Origin: Synergistaceae bacterium
Lineage (GTDB): Bacteria; Synergistota; Synergistia; Synergistales; Synergistaceae
Direction: 5' to 3'
Assembly (NCBI GenBank): GCA_031274465.1
Contig: JAISQC010000266.1
Span: 1-8,151 of the forward strand
DNA: 8,151 nt
Made by a program: the position numbers and the translations under genes. Below the pieces are notes generated by a model. It was not told where the DNA came from, did not search any database, and saw only the letters and a program-made list of their open reading frames with translations. Positions 1 to 5,864 of this stretch are shown here, piece after piece (position 1 is the stretch's first letter; every line of letters begins with the position of its first letter).

Positions 1-235
1 GCATGACAACGAATGTACGCGGTTCAATATCATTGAATTTTGAATGTAATTTCGTGTGCCATTTTGCGATCATTTCTCCCGCATCGTTCAATTCCATTTC
101 GCCATTGATGATTTCGCCAAACAAATGTTCGCGGCTTTGCACGCAAATGGTTACAAAATAGGCGTTGCATTGTGAATAATCAAATCCTTTCAGCCGTATG
201 CTCCGCCTGTTATGAACATCGGGATTATATTCCAT
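1..235 (-). CDS. REP-associated tyrosine transposase (RAYT, Y1/HUH type), N-terminal part, cut by window edge
   Basis: This is the first 78 residues of a Y1-type (IS200-like, HUH single-strand) transposase of the RAYT group. Such proteins nick and mobilise short REP hairpins. The sequence shows the family's usual opening: an RRSIRLKGFDYS block (residues 10-21), then AYFVTICVQSREHLFGEI (25-42), and FVVM at the very edge. The base before the edge fits the Pro of the expected PNHxH metal-binding motif, so the HUH and catalytic Tyr lie outside the window. The start ATG (235-233) is preceded by a GGAGGG ribosome binding site about 7 nt upstream. A REP-like hairpin lies just upstream of that, at 262-283, as expected for a RAYT with its cognate REP. 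The reading frame overlaps the out-of-frame tail of the disrupted RhuM gene. Whether the full gene is intact cannot be seen. Family assignment is fairly sure. Confidence 0.82.
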   Translation of the reverse strand, partial: MEYNPDVHNRRSIRLKGFDYSQCNAYFVTICVQSREHLFGEIINGEMELNDAGEMIAKWHTKLHSKFNDIEPRTFVVM

Positions 236-256
236 TTTAATCCCTCCATTTCACAT

Positions 257-298
257 TGTAGGGGCGAACCTGCGTGTTCGCCCTGTTTTTTGCGTGTT
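257..298 (-). repeat. REP-like hairpin element, copy 1
   Basis: The core is a perfect 8-bp inverted repeat, GGGCGAAC (262-269) and GTTCGCCC (276-283), with a 6-nt loop. It is preceded by TGTAG and followed by a T-rich stretch. It matches copy 2 (613-655) almost base for base in the core (T/C changes only at the loop and end) and has the same orientation. It lies between the last recognisable RhuM codon (about 298) and the ribosome binding site of the RAYT gene. The pairing of a RAYT gene with such hairpins is well known. That this copy is the substrate of this RAYT is an inference. Confidence 0.8.
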
Positions 299-335
299 TG
301 AAGATTATAGTGATACGTATCATACGTCTTTCCAT

Positions 336-374
336 CTGAGTCAACTATCCGGAAATTCCGGATAGTTGACTCAG
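336..374. repeat. 39-bp near-perfect palindrome inside the RhuM coding sequence
   Basis: Two 19-bp arms (336-354 and 356-374) are exact reverse complements around a single central A at 355. The arm reads CTGAGTCAACTATCCGGAA. It falls on the codons for PESTIRNFRIVDSD, the most conserved part of the RhuM domain, so part of the symmetry may follow from the protein motif. A 19-of-19 match is far more than coding constraint needs. A second short palindrome, TGATACGTATCA, lies at 311-322. The role is unknown. Confidence 0.85.
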
Positions 375-612
375 GTTTAAGCTCTTCGTCGCTGAAGATG
401 CGAACGAGATGCTCGTTAATGGTGCGCACATCCACATCGTACAGCGTCGCCATCATCTTTTGCGTAAGCCAGATATTCTCATCCTCGTACCGCATTTCAA
501 AGCTGTCCTGACTGTCTCCTGTGGAGGCGACAAACGTCAGGTATTCAGCGGCGGAGCTGCGGATGGTGATTTCGTTTTTATTCTTCTTTGCCATATCGCC
601 GCATCTCCTTAC

Positions 613-655
613 TGTAGGGGCGAACCCGCGTGTTCGCCCCGTTTTGCCTGTTCTC
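613..655 (-). repeat. REP-like hairpin element, copy 2
   Basis: The 9-bp arms GGGGCGAAC (617-625) and GTTCGCCCC (632-640) enclose a 6-nt loop. The unit is almost identical to copy 1 at 257-298 and in the same orientation. It lies between the end of the VOC gene (668) and the RhuM ribosome binding site (about 605-610). In both copies the CCCCTACA end, read on the minus strand, is followed within a few bases by a ribosome binding site and a start codon. There is no T-run after the stem on either strand, so it is not a typical terminator. Confidence 0.8.
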
Positions 656-667
656 CATTCAATTTGA

Positions 668-1021
668 TCAATCTATCAATTGCCACACCAAACCGTTGTC
701 ATCGGTGAAGGTGCTGACAGTGCGGCCAGTTTCGGCAACCAGCCTGTTTTCGCTGGTGAAATTGATCCCCATCTTTTTGAACTCGCTGGCCGTGTCTTTA
801 TCCGCCTGCTTAAACGCCACATGATGGATTCCGGCCTTTGCGGGGTCATCGGCCTCGCGTATTTCAAACACCACCTGGCCTTCTCCCGGCAGTGCCATCT
901 CAACGGAATGCCTTGGCGAAGAAAATCTCTTTTTCACGACAAGTCCGATTTTCGTCAAAAAAGCGATGGTCTCGTCGAGATTAATTACCCTTAAATCGAT
1001 GTGATCGACTCCTGTTATCAT
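668..1021 (-). CDS. VOC-superfamily (glyoxalase-like) metalloprotein, small
   Basis: A 117-residue single-domain protein of the vicinal-oxygen-chelate fold (two beta-alpha-beta-beta-beta modules). Visible pieces are GVDHIDLRV with His7 (module 1, strand 1), VVFEIRE with Glu53 (end of module 1), GIHHVAF with His67 (module 2, strand 1) and GLVWQLID at the end. In most VOC enzymes the fourth metal ligand is a Glu in the last strand. Here the aligned residue is Gln114, so metal binding or chemistry may differ. VOC enzymes include glyoxalase I, methylmalonyl-CoA epimerase, fosfomycin-resistance enzymes and dioxygenases, and the substrate here cannot be named. The start ATG 1021 has AAGGAG about 11 nt upstream. 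It is the last gene of the leftward set, 98 nt after the dehydrogenase and behind a strong hairpin, so it may be partly independent of the operon. Confidence 0.85.
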   Translation of the reverse strand: MITGVDHIDLRVINLDETIAFLTKIGLVVKKRFSSPRHSVEMALPGEGQVVFEIREADDPAKAGIHHVAFKQADKDTASEFKKMGINFTSENRLVAETGRTVSTFTDDNGLVWQLID

Positions 1022-1068
1022 CTTTTAATCTTCTCCTTCGAAAATATAAACGCTCGAAAATACCTAAC

Positions 1069-1108
1069 GTGGCATCGCCATGCGTCCGAAAACGCACAGC
1101 GACGCCAC
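1069..1108 (-). terminator. 17-bp RNA hairpin between dehydrogenase and VOC genes, possible weak terminator or processing/stability element
   Basis: The arms at 1069-1085 and 1092-1108 pair along 17 bp with a 6-nt loop when read as minus-strand RNA. Three of those pairs are G-U wobbles, which are A-C mismatches on the plus strand, so the structure exists fully only in leftward transcripts. After the stem the minus strand reads GTTAGGTATTTT, which is U-rich but not a clean U-run. Termination would therefore be weak. A role in mRNA processing or 3'-end protection of the upstream message is equally possible. Confidence 0.5.
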
Positions 1109-1119
1109 AAACGGGCTAA

Positions 1120-1887
1120 TCAGCTCACCCTGCCTCCGGTGATCATCAGGGATTCGCCGGTTATGAAGCTCGACATGTCGGAGGCGAAGAACAGCGCTAC
1201 GTTGGCCACTTCCTCCGGGGTGCCCATGCGGGCCATCGGTATGGCCGACAGGCGCTTGTGCAGCGACTCAGGGTCCAGGCCGGCGAAGTTGCGCGTTATC
1301 ATCTCGGTCTCAATCGTCCCCGGCGCCAGCGCGTTCACCCTTATTCCATACTTGCAGAGCGTCTTCGCGCCAAATTTGGTGAGCGCGATTATGCCGGCTT
1401 TTGAAGCGCCGTAGTCGGGGCTCGTGTTGCCGCCCGTTATGCCCGCTATCGAACCCATGTTTATGATGTTGCCGCCGCCGTGGTCTTTCATGTACTCTGC
1501 CGCGTACTTCATGCCGAGGAACGTGGAACGCATGTTGACCCTGATGACGAGATCCCAGTCGGCCTCAGTGGTGTTCAAAAGGTCGTTGGATTTCGCTATG
1601 CCGGCATTGTTGACCATCACGTCCAGGCGCCCCCACTTTTCGGCAGTCGATTCGATGAGCTTCCTCATCGTCTTCTCGTCGCTCGCGTCCCCCTCGGTGA
1701 AGAGAAATTCCGCGCCGAGAGCTTCGGCCTCTTTTTTCAGAGACTGCGCCGCGTCGTTCATCCTCAGGTCGTTGACCGAAAGACCGCGGCAGCCGGCCTC
1801 AGCCATTTTCAGGGCGATTGCGCGGCCAATCCCCTGCGCGGCCCCAGTCACAACGACCACTTTCTCCTTCATGCTCACAGAATACAT
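1120..1887 (-). CDS. Short-chain dehydrogenase/reductase (classical SDR), probably NAD-dependent
   Basis: A 255-residue classical SDR, the normal length for the family. The Rossmann nucleotide motif TGAAQGIG is at 14-21, an acidic residue Asp40 ends the second strand (SVNDLR), NNAG is at 93-96 and Asn118 in VNM follows. The catalytic set is Ser146 (NMGSIAG), Tyr159 and Lys163 (DYGASKAG), followed by the PG motif at 189-190. Asp40 favours NAD(H) over NADP(H), as known for the family. Similar enzymes oxidise polyols, sugars or sugar acids, or act as 3-oxoacyl reductases. Beside two sugar kinases a sugar, polyol or aldonate substrate is most likely (inference). Two starts are possible: Met1 (ATG 1887) with GGGGAGGG 13 nt upstream, or Met6 (ATG 1872), which has no good site. 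I keep Met1. The gene lies 53 nt after kinase A on the same strand, so it is probably co-transcribed. Confidence 0.93.
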   Translation of the reverse strand: MYSVSMKEKVVVVTGAAQGIGRAIALKMAEAGCRGLSVNDLRMNDAAQSLKKEAEALGAEFLFTEGDASDEKTMRKLIESTAEKWGRLDVMVNNAGIAKSNDLLNTTEADWDLVIRVNMRSTFLGMKYAAEYMKDHGGGNIINMGSIAGITGGNTSPDYGASKAGIIALTKFGAKTLCKYGIRVNALAPGTIETEMITRNFAGLDPESLHKRLSAIPMARMGTPEEVANVALFFASDMSSFITGESLMITGGRVS

Positions 1888-1940
1888 TTTAGCTTAACAA
1901 CCCTCCCCAAGAGTCGGTCATCCGTTATGGGCGGTTCACA

Positions 1941-3497
1941 TCAGCCCCAGTGCTTGGCGCATACGGCGGCGTGTTTGTTGTAGACGTCGGCATCCTTGAG
2001 CGCGAAGAAAGTGTCCTTGAATATTCCGAACATGTCGGTGTAGATCGCGTGGTTTGCCATGTTCGGCTCGATGAACCCGTAGGGGTGCACCATGTTTTCG
2101 ACTGCCTCTTCTATGCTGCCGAACACGCCGGCGCCGGAGGCGCCGAGGATGGCCGCCCCGAGGGTCGTGCACTCGGACACGGCCAGCTTTTCAACCGGCC
2201 TTCCGTACATATCGGCCTGGATGTGGCACCACAGCTCGGATTTCGCTCCGCCGCCGGACAGCCTGATGGTGTCGAAAGGCTTGCCCAAGACTTTTTCCAT
2301 GGCTTCGACGATCATCCTGAGCTCGTAGGCGCCGCCCTCCATGACGGCGCGCGCCATCATGCCCCTGTCGTGGATCAGGCTAAGGCCGATCGAGCCGCCC
2401 CTGGCGTTGTCGTGGTAATGCGGGGTGACCTGGCTGGAGAAGAAAGGCATGAATATGTACCCCTTGCACCCGACCGGGGCGTTTGCCGCCTCCAAGCCTA
2501 TTATGTCGTAGGTGTCGAGGCCGGTCTGTCTGGCAGCCGCGATCTCGGGCTGTGCGTACGTGTCGCGCCACCAGCGCAGGCAGACGCCAGTGGCGAATGC
2601 CAGGCCCTCCATGTCCCACTTGTGCGGTATCGCATGCCCGCTGAAAAGCACGGAGTGGTCGGGGTCAGGCTTGGCGTTGTCCACATGCGCCACCATGACC
2701 GACGCTGTTCCGACCGTGATCTCCGACAGGCCCTCGCGTATTACCCCGGCGCCGATCGCGGCGCACTGCTGGTCGCCCGCGCCAACGCATATCGGCATCC
2801 CGGCCGCAAAGCCCGTATCCTCTGAGGCCTGCTTTGAGACCACCCCGACCTGCCTCATCGGGGTCTTTACCTCGGGCAGCTTGTCCCTGTCCACCTTTAT
2901 GGCATTAAGCAACTCGTCCGACCAGTCGAGCGTTTTCACGTCCATCATGCCGTTCAGCGCCAGCGACGCCGGGTCCGTGAACACGCCCTCGGACCCCAGC
3001 TTATGCAAGAGCCACTCCTGGCCGTTTACGAATTTCCACGCTTTTTCGTAGAGGTCGGGCTTCCTGTCCCGCACCCATTTGTATTTCGCGTACGCCCACA
3101 GCGCGGACAGGGGGACGCCGCTGACCTCGTGGTAGCGGTCGCGCCCCATGGTCTTGGCTATCCAGTCTATCTCCTCCGTCGCCCGTGCGTCTGACCAGAC
3201 GATGGAGTCGTGCAGGCAATTCCAGCCCTTGTCTATGCCGACGAACGTGCCCCGCTGGCTGGATATCCCAAGGGACCCTATCTCGCCCGGGCTTACTCCG
3301 GTCTTCCCCAACACCTCTTTGGCCGCCTCGCAAATGCCCTTCCAGAGCAAGTTCATATCCTGCTCCACCCAGCCCGGGTGCGGGTACTTGCACGGGTATT
3401 CCCTGTAGGCCGACCCAACTATGCTCCCTTTGAGGTCGGCGATCATAACCGTCGCGCCGGTGGTCCCGGCATCGATTCCGACGACGTACTTCGGCAT
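1941..3497 (-). CDS. FGGY-family carbohydrate kinase A (xylulokinase/glycerol-kinase-like)
   Basis: A 518-residue ATP-dependent sugar kinase with the two-domain ASKHA fold, full length for FGGY. Seen in order: phosphate-1 loop GIDAGTTG (7-14), SSQRGTFVG (79-87) and WSDAR (101-105) in the substrate region, the catalytic-base motif VGAGDQQCAA with Asp242, and the adenosine loop SGGGAKSELW (414-423). SSQRGT resembles the NQRET segment of glycerol kinase more than the SGQMHG of xylulokinase, so the substrate may be a ketose, polyol or triose-like compound. I do not assign one. The start ATG 3497 has AAGGAG 9 nt upstream. The gene begins 15 nt after the VOC gene and is followed after 53 nt by the SDR, a clear operon arrangement. 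It is clearly different from kinase B, so the two are unlikely to be redundant. Confidence 0.94.
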   Translation of the reverse strand: MPKYVVGIDAGTTGATVMIADLKGSIVGSAYREYPCKYPHPGWVEQDMNLLWKGICEAAKEVLGKTGVSPGEIGSLGISSQRGTFVGIDKGWNCLHDSIVWSDARATEEIDWIAKTMGRDRYHEVSGVPLSALWAYAKYKWVRDRKPDLYEKAWKFVNGQEWLLHKLGSEGVFTDPASLALNGMMDVKTLDWSDELLNAIKVDRDKLPEVKTPMRQVGVVSKQASEDTGFAAGMPICVGAGDQQCAAIGAGVIREGLSEITVGTASVMVAHVDNAKPDPDHSVLFSGHAIPHKWDMEGLAFATGVCLRWWRDTYAQPEIAAARQTGLDTYDIIGLEAANAPVGCKGYIFMPFFSSQVTPHYHDNARGGSIGLSLIHDRGMMARAVMEGGAYELRMIVEAMEKVLGKPFDTIRLSGGGAKSELWCHIQADMYGRPVEKLAVSECTTLGAAILGASGAGVFGSIEEAVENMVHPYGFIEPNMANHAIYTDMFGIFKDTFFALKDADVYNKHAAVCAKHWG

Positions 3498-3512
3498 TTT
3501 ATACCACTCCTT

Positions 3513-3977
3513 CTAGTTTTTTTTGGCGCTGGCCGGCTGATATATCTCCAAATTGTATTTGTCAGGGTCCAGCAGGTAGAAGGCCACTGCGCCGGTGCTG
3601 GGCCCGCTGTCGATCAGCGTCGGCGGGTTTTTGGTCGTCACTCCCTTTTCCTTGCACAGCTCGTAGGCCCTGTAAGCGTCCGTGGTCGAAAAACAGATGT
3701 GGCTGCTGCACGTGTTGTGGGGGCTGACGTCTAAGACCTCCCCCTTTGGCTGCACGTACTGTATCAGCTCGAGGCGAAGGCCCGGACAGGTGACGAACGC
3801 CACGTGGAGTATGCCGTCGGGATAGCCCGTCACTTTCCTTATGTATTCCAAATCCACGTTGTAGCGTATGTTGTCGAACGTCATCCCCATCATCTCGGTG
3901 TAAAACTTGACTGACCTGTCGATGTCCGAGACAGTCACGCTGATATGGTTCGCTCCGGTAAAAAGGTTCCCTTCCAT
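3513..3977 (-). CDS. VOC-superfamily metalloenzyme (glyoxalase/dioxygenase-like) within the kinase operon
   Basis: A 154-residue protein with the vicinal-oxygen-chelate fold and all four expected metal ligands: His11 (ANHISVTV), Glu70 (RLELIQY), His93 (SSHICFS) and Glu144 (YNLEIYQ). It is somewhat longer than the other VOC protein of the window because of the loop after residue 34. Known relatives are lactoylglutathione lyases, epimerases and ring-cleaving dioxygenases, and none can be chosen from sequence alone. Its place between two sugar kinases suggests an isomerase or epimerase acting on a keto or aldehyde intermediate of the same pathway (inference). The start ATG 3977 is preceded by GGAGGGGGG about 5-6 nt upstream. 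That site directly abuts the U-run of the terminator-like hairpin at 3993-4023, so expression probably depends on read-through. Confidence 0.9.
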   Translation of the reverse strand: MEGNLFTGANHISVTVSDIDRSVKFYTEMMGMTFDNIRYNVDLEYIRKVTGYPDGILHVAFVTCPGLRLELIQYVQPKGEVLDVSPHNTCSSHICFSTTDAYRAYELCKEKGVTTKNPPTLIDSGPSTGAVAFYLLDPDKYNLEIYQPASAKKN

Positions 3978-3992
3978 ATTATCCCCCCTCCG

Positions 3993-4023
3993 AAAAAATC
4001 CGCCCGCGCGCCGGCACGGACGG
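3993..4023 (-). terminator. Rho-independent terminator-like hairpin after kinase B
   Basis: In minus-strand RNA the arm at 4023-4014 (CCGUCCGUGC) pairs with the arm at 4009-4000 (GCGCGGGCGG) over 10 bp, two of them G-U, around the 4-nt loop CGGC. It is followed by one A and six U (3998-3993). It begins about 6 nt after the kinase B stop codon. The U-run ends next to the ribosome binding site of the downstream VOC gene, leaving no room for a separate promoter in the gap. A partial terminator that lowers expression of the downstream genes is the simplest reading. Confidence 0.72.
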
Positions 4024-4029
4024 CAGATG

Positions 4030-5571
4030 TCACTCCTTAGACTGCAAAGGCTTTATCAGCTTGAAGGTCGCCGGCATCGTCTGGCTCAACACCGTCCTCT
4101 GCACGTCGTATACCTTGCGGTAGTAGGCCGTGTTCGCGGCGTTTGGCTCGTACGTCTTCTTCGGCACGATCCACGTCTTCATGGCGGACCTTATGTCAGG
4201 GCTGTCCCCGACGGCGTATGCCGCGACCGCGATGTTGGACATCACCGCGCCCTCAGTGCGCTTCATGGTCGATACCCTGACGTCCAGGATGTCCGACTTG
4301 ATCTGATTCCAGAGGTCGTTCTTGCTGCCGCCCTCGGTGATGACTATGCTGTCGAGCTTGATGCCGTTCTCGCGCACCTTGTCTATGATTTCGAGATACT
4401 CGTACGCTATGGACTCCATGACGGCGCGCCACATCTCGCCCTGCTCCGTGTTCGTGGTCATGTTGAGGAAACATCCGCTGGCGTGTTCCAGGTTGCCGCC
4501 GGATTCACCGCCGGTGAGGTATGGGATGAACAGCGTGCCGTTCGAGCCGGCAGGGACCTTTTCGGCCTTTTCCTGTATCTCGCTGTAGAAGCTGGCGTCC
4601 CCGCCCCTTGAGCAGACGTTGTCCCTGAACCAGCTCAGAGATAGGCCGCCGGCGCGTATGATCCCCCAGTACATATAGGTGTCGGGCAGGGTGCAGGTGT
4701 TGAAAATGAGGTTGGTATTTCGGGTGAGCTTTTCGTTGATCCCGTCCGTGACCACAGCGAACATGGCAGCGGTTCCGGCTACATCGGCGGCCATTCCCGG
4801 GTCCACGAGGCCGCATCCCAGAAGCGACTGCATCGTGTCTCCTGCGCCGGCGACTATCGGCACCCCGGCGGGAAGGCCCGTGTTCCGCGCCTCCTCGTCG
4901 CACAGATGCCCTACGATGTCCCACGGCTTCACTATCTTGGGCAGTATGCGCATCGGGATGCCGAGGGCCTCCATCTGCCTCTCCGACCACCGTTTTTTCA
5001 CGGCGTCGAACCCTATGACCCATCCCGACATCGTCGCCCAGTCGGTGAAGGCTTCCTCAGCCGGCAGGTTGGCGAGGCGCGAGAGGACGTACGGGCCGTT
5101 GTTCATTACTTTGACGCCGCGCTCCTGAAACGCCTTGTCGTTTTTCAGGAACCATCTCGCGAACATCGGCGGGAACCACGACTGCATGAGGCGATTGCCG
5201 CACTCCGCGGCCCAGAAGGGCTCGATGTTCTTCTCTATCCACTGGGCGTCCTGGATCGTCCTTCCGTCGAGATACGTTATGTACGGGGTGATGGCTTTGC
5301 CGTCCGGGCCAATGCCGACTATGCCGCAGATGATGCCGTCGCCGCAGATGGCCCTCACGTCAGAGGGGTTGATGCCGCTTTTTTTGAGGCACTGCCTGAT
5401 TCCCTCGCGCACGGACTCCACATAGTGGTCGGCGTCCATATCAAGCCAGTTGGGCGCCGGCACCGTCCTCTTGGAGGGTATGATATGCTCGGCCACGCAT
5501 TCAGCGTCCCCGCTGTAAATTACAGTTTTGGTGCTCTGTGTGCCGCAGTCGAAGCCTATATAATATTTCAT
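4030..5571 (-). CDS. FGGY-family carbohydrate kinase B (xylulokinase-like, divergent substrate pocket)
   Basis: A 513-residue FGGY kinase. Seen in order: phosphate-1 loop GFDCGTQSTK (6-15), YLDGR (100-104) where relatives have W-x-D-x-R, the catalytic base Asp245 in AGAGDTMQS, and the adenosine loop EGGSKNDLW (413-421). The xylulokinase substrate segment GQMHG is GIICG here (79-83), so the His and Met that contact xylulose in E. coli XylB are replaced. A sugar other than D-xylulose is likely (inference). The frame stays open upstream to 5826, but those 85 residues look like non-coding leader. The ATG at 5571 has GGAGG 8 nt upstream and starts exactly at the family N-terminus, so I use it. It is the first gene of the leftward operon, about 250 nt downstream of the proposed promoter. 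Because of the terminator behind it, it is probably the most strongly expressed gene. Confidence 0.94.
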   Translation of the reverse strand: MKYYIGFDCGTQSTKTVIYSGDAECVAEHIIPSKRTVPAPNWLDMDADHYVESVREGIRQCLKKSGINPSDVRAICGDGIICGIVGIGPDGKAITPYITYLDGRTIQDAQWIEKNIEPFWAAECGNRLMQSWFPPMFARWFLKNDKAFQERGVKVMNNGPYVLSRLANLPAEEAFTDWATMSGWVIGFDAVKKRWSERQMEALGIPMRILPKIVKPWDIVGHLCDEEARNTGLPAGVPIVAGAGDTMQSLLGCGLVDPGMAADVAGTAAMFAVVTDGINEKLTRNTNLIFNTCTLPDTYMYWGIIRAGGLSLSWFRDNVCSRGGDASFYSEIQEKAEKVPAGSNGTLFIPYLTGGESGGNLEHASGCFLNMTTNTEQGEMWRAVMESIAYEYLEIIDKVRENGIKLDSIVITEGGSKNDLWNQIKSDILDVRVSTMKRTEGAVMSNIAVAAYAVGDSPDIRSAMKTWIVPKKTYEPNAANTAYYRKVYDVQRTVLSQTMPATFKLIKPLQSKE

Positions 5572-5584
5572 ATATCCTGCCTCC

Positions 5585-5647
5585 TCAGTCATAGTGATCG
5601 TGTTGCGAGCGACGCTGCGAAAAGGCTGCCGCCAAGCTGCGCCCCAT
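5585..5647 (-). CDS. Possible 20-residue leader peptide upstream of kinase B
   Basis: The frame encodes MGRSLAAAFSQRRSQHDHYD, starting at ATG 5647 with a strong GAGGAGGG site about 9 nt upstream. It ends with a TGA (5587-5585) that directly abuts the GGAGG site of kinase B. Such an arrangement could couple translation of the kinase to that of the leader. There is no run of one regulatory amino acid and no homologue that I recognise. It could be chance in GC-rich leader sequence, so confidence is low. Confidence 0.3.
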   Translation of the reverse strand: MGRSLAAAFSQRRSQHDHYD

Positions 5648-5711
5648 CGACACCTGCCCTCCTCACTCGGCGTGTTTTTAGCGCGGCGCTTTTCGCCCCT
5701 TAGCCCGGTAC

Positions 5712-5728
5712 GGCCGCTCATAGCGGCC
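5712..5728. repeat. Short perfect hairpin in the kinase B leader
   Basis: GGCCGCT (5712-5718) and AGCGGCC (5722-5728) form a perfect 7-bp stem with a 3-nt loop. It lies within the untranslated leader of the leftward operon. No U-run follows on either strand, so it is not a terminator. It may be a leader mRNA structure. Confidence 0.5.
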
Positions 5729-5831
5729 CCATAAATGCAGGCACATCCCGCTTTAAGTTTTGTGACGGTTTTATAATAACAATTTGGCAACAGGCTATCT
5801 AATTTGAAAAGTAATTTTTTAAACATTTAGT

Positions 5832-5860
5832 ATTATACTATGAAAATATTTTCCCGGTAA
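5832..5860 (-). promoter_or_regulatory. Sigma-70-type promoter for the leftward operon
   Basis: On the minus strand a consensus -10 box TATAAT (5837-5832) follows a -35 box TTACCG (5860-5855, 3 of 6 consensus bases) at the ideal 17-bp spacing. Transcription would start near 5825, giving a leader of about 250 nt before kinase B. One palindrome GAAAATATTTTC fills most of the spacer and a second sits 4 bp upstream of the -35 box, so the promoter is probably under direct regulator control. Confidence 0.6.
5842..5853. promoter_or_regulatory. Putative SorC-regulator operator, copy 1 (GAAAATATTTTC)
   Basis: A perfect 12-bp palindrome placed inside the -35/-10 spacer of the leftward promoter. It is identical to the copy at 5865-5876, with centres 23 bp apart, close to two helical turns. 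That suits cooperative binding by a tetrameric SorC/DeoR-type protein. Binding at this position would be expected to block RNA polymerase. Assignment to the adjacent regulator is an inference. Confidence 0.6.
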
Positions 5861-5864
5861 CCTC

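Larger units (their letters stand above)
190..594 (-). pseudogene. RhuM-family protein, C-terminally truncated at a REP/RAYT junction
   Basis: The reading frame encodes 134 residues from ATG 594, with AAGGAG about 10 nt upstream. Residues about 30-99 carry the RhuM-family N-terminal domain: an ENIWLTQKMMATLYDV block (39-54), then INEHLVRIFSDEEL (59-72), then STIRNFRIVDSDGKTYDTYHYNLQ (76-99). Family members continue after YNL into a conserved 'ai-svGyrV-s' region and are usually about 300 residues or more. Here the similarity stops at Q99 (near 298). The last 35 residues are merely a read-through of the REP repeat and of the RAYT start region in another frame. I therefore call it a broken gene, probably interrupted by arrival of the REP/RAYT unit. 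RhuM function is poorly understood. It is often annotated as a virulence or DNA-binding-like protein and is common in mobile regions. A short truncated protein could still be made. Confidence 0.72.

Noticed and set aside
617..640. REP copy 2 as terminator of the VOC gene
   Set aside because: The stem is strong, but no U-run follows it in the direction of transcription.
257..655. A CRISPR array
   Set aside because: There are only two repeat copies, which are palindromic REP-like hairpins separated by a gene fragment rather than by short spacers.
1950..2825. Long plus-strand open frame opposite kinase A
   Set aside because: It is antisense to a clear FGGY gene, lacks a recognisable domain and arises from GC-rich third positions.
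4906..5703. Long plus-strand open frame opposite kinase B
   Set aside because: It is antisense to the kinase N-terminal half and its leader, with no family motif and no ribosome binding site evidence.
5572..5826. An 85-residue N-terminal extension of kinase B
   Set aside because: The frame is open, but the family sequence and a well-spaced GGAGG site both begin at 5571. The added residues show no domain, and the proposed -10 box lies right beside the distant start, which would leave no room for a leader.
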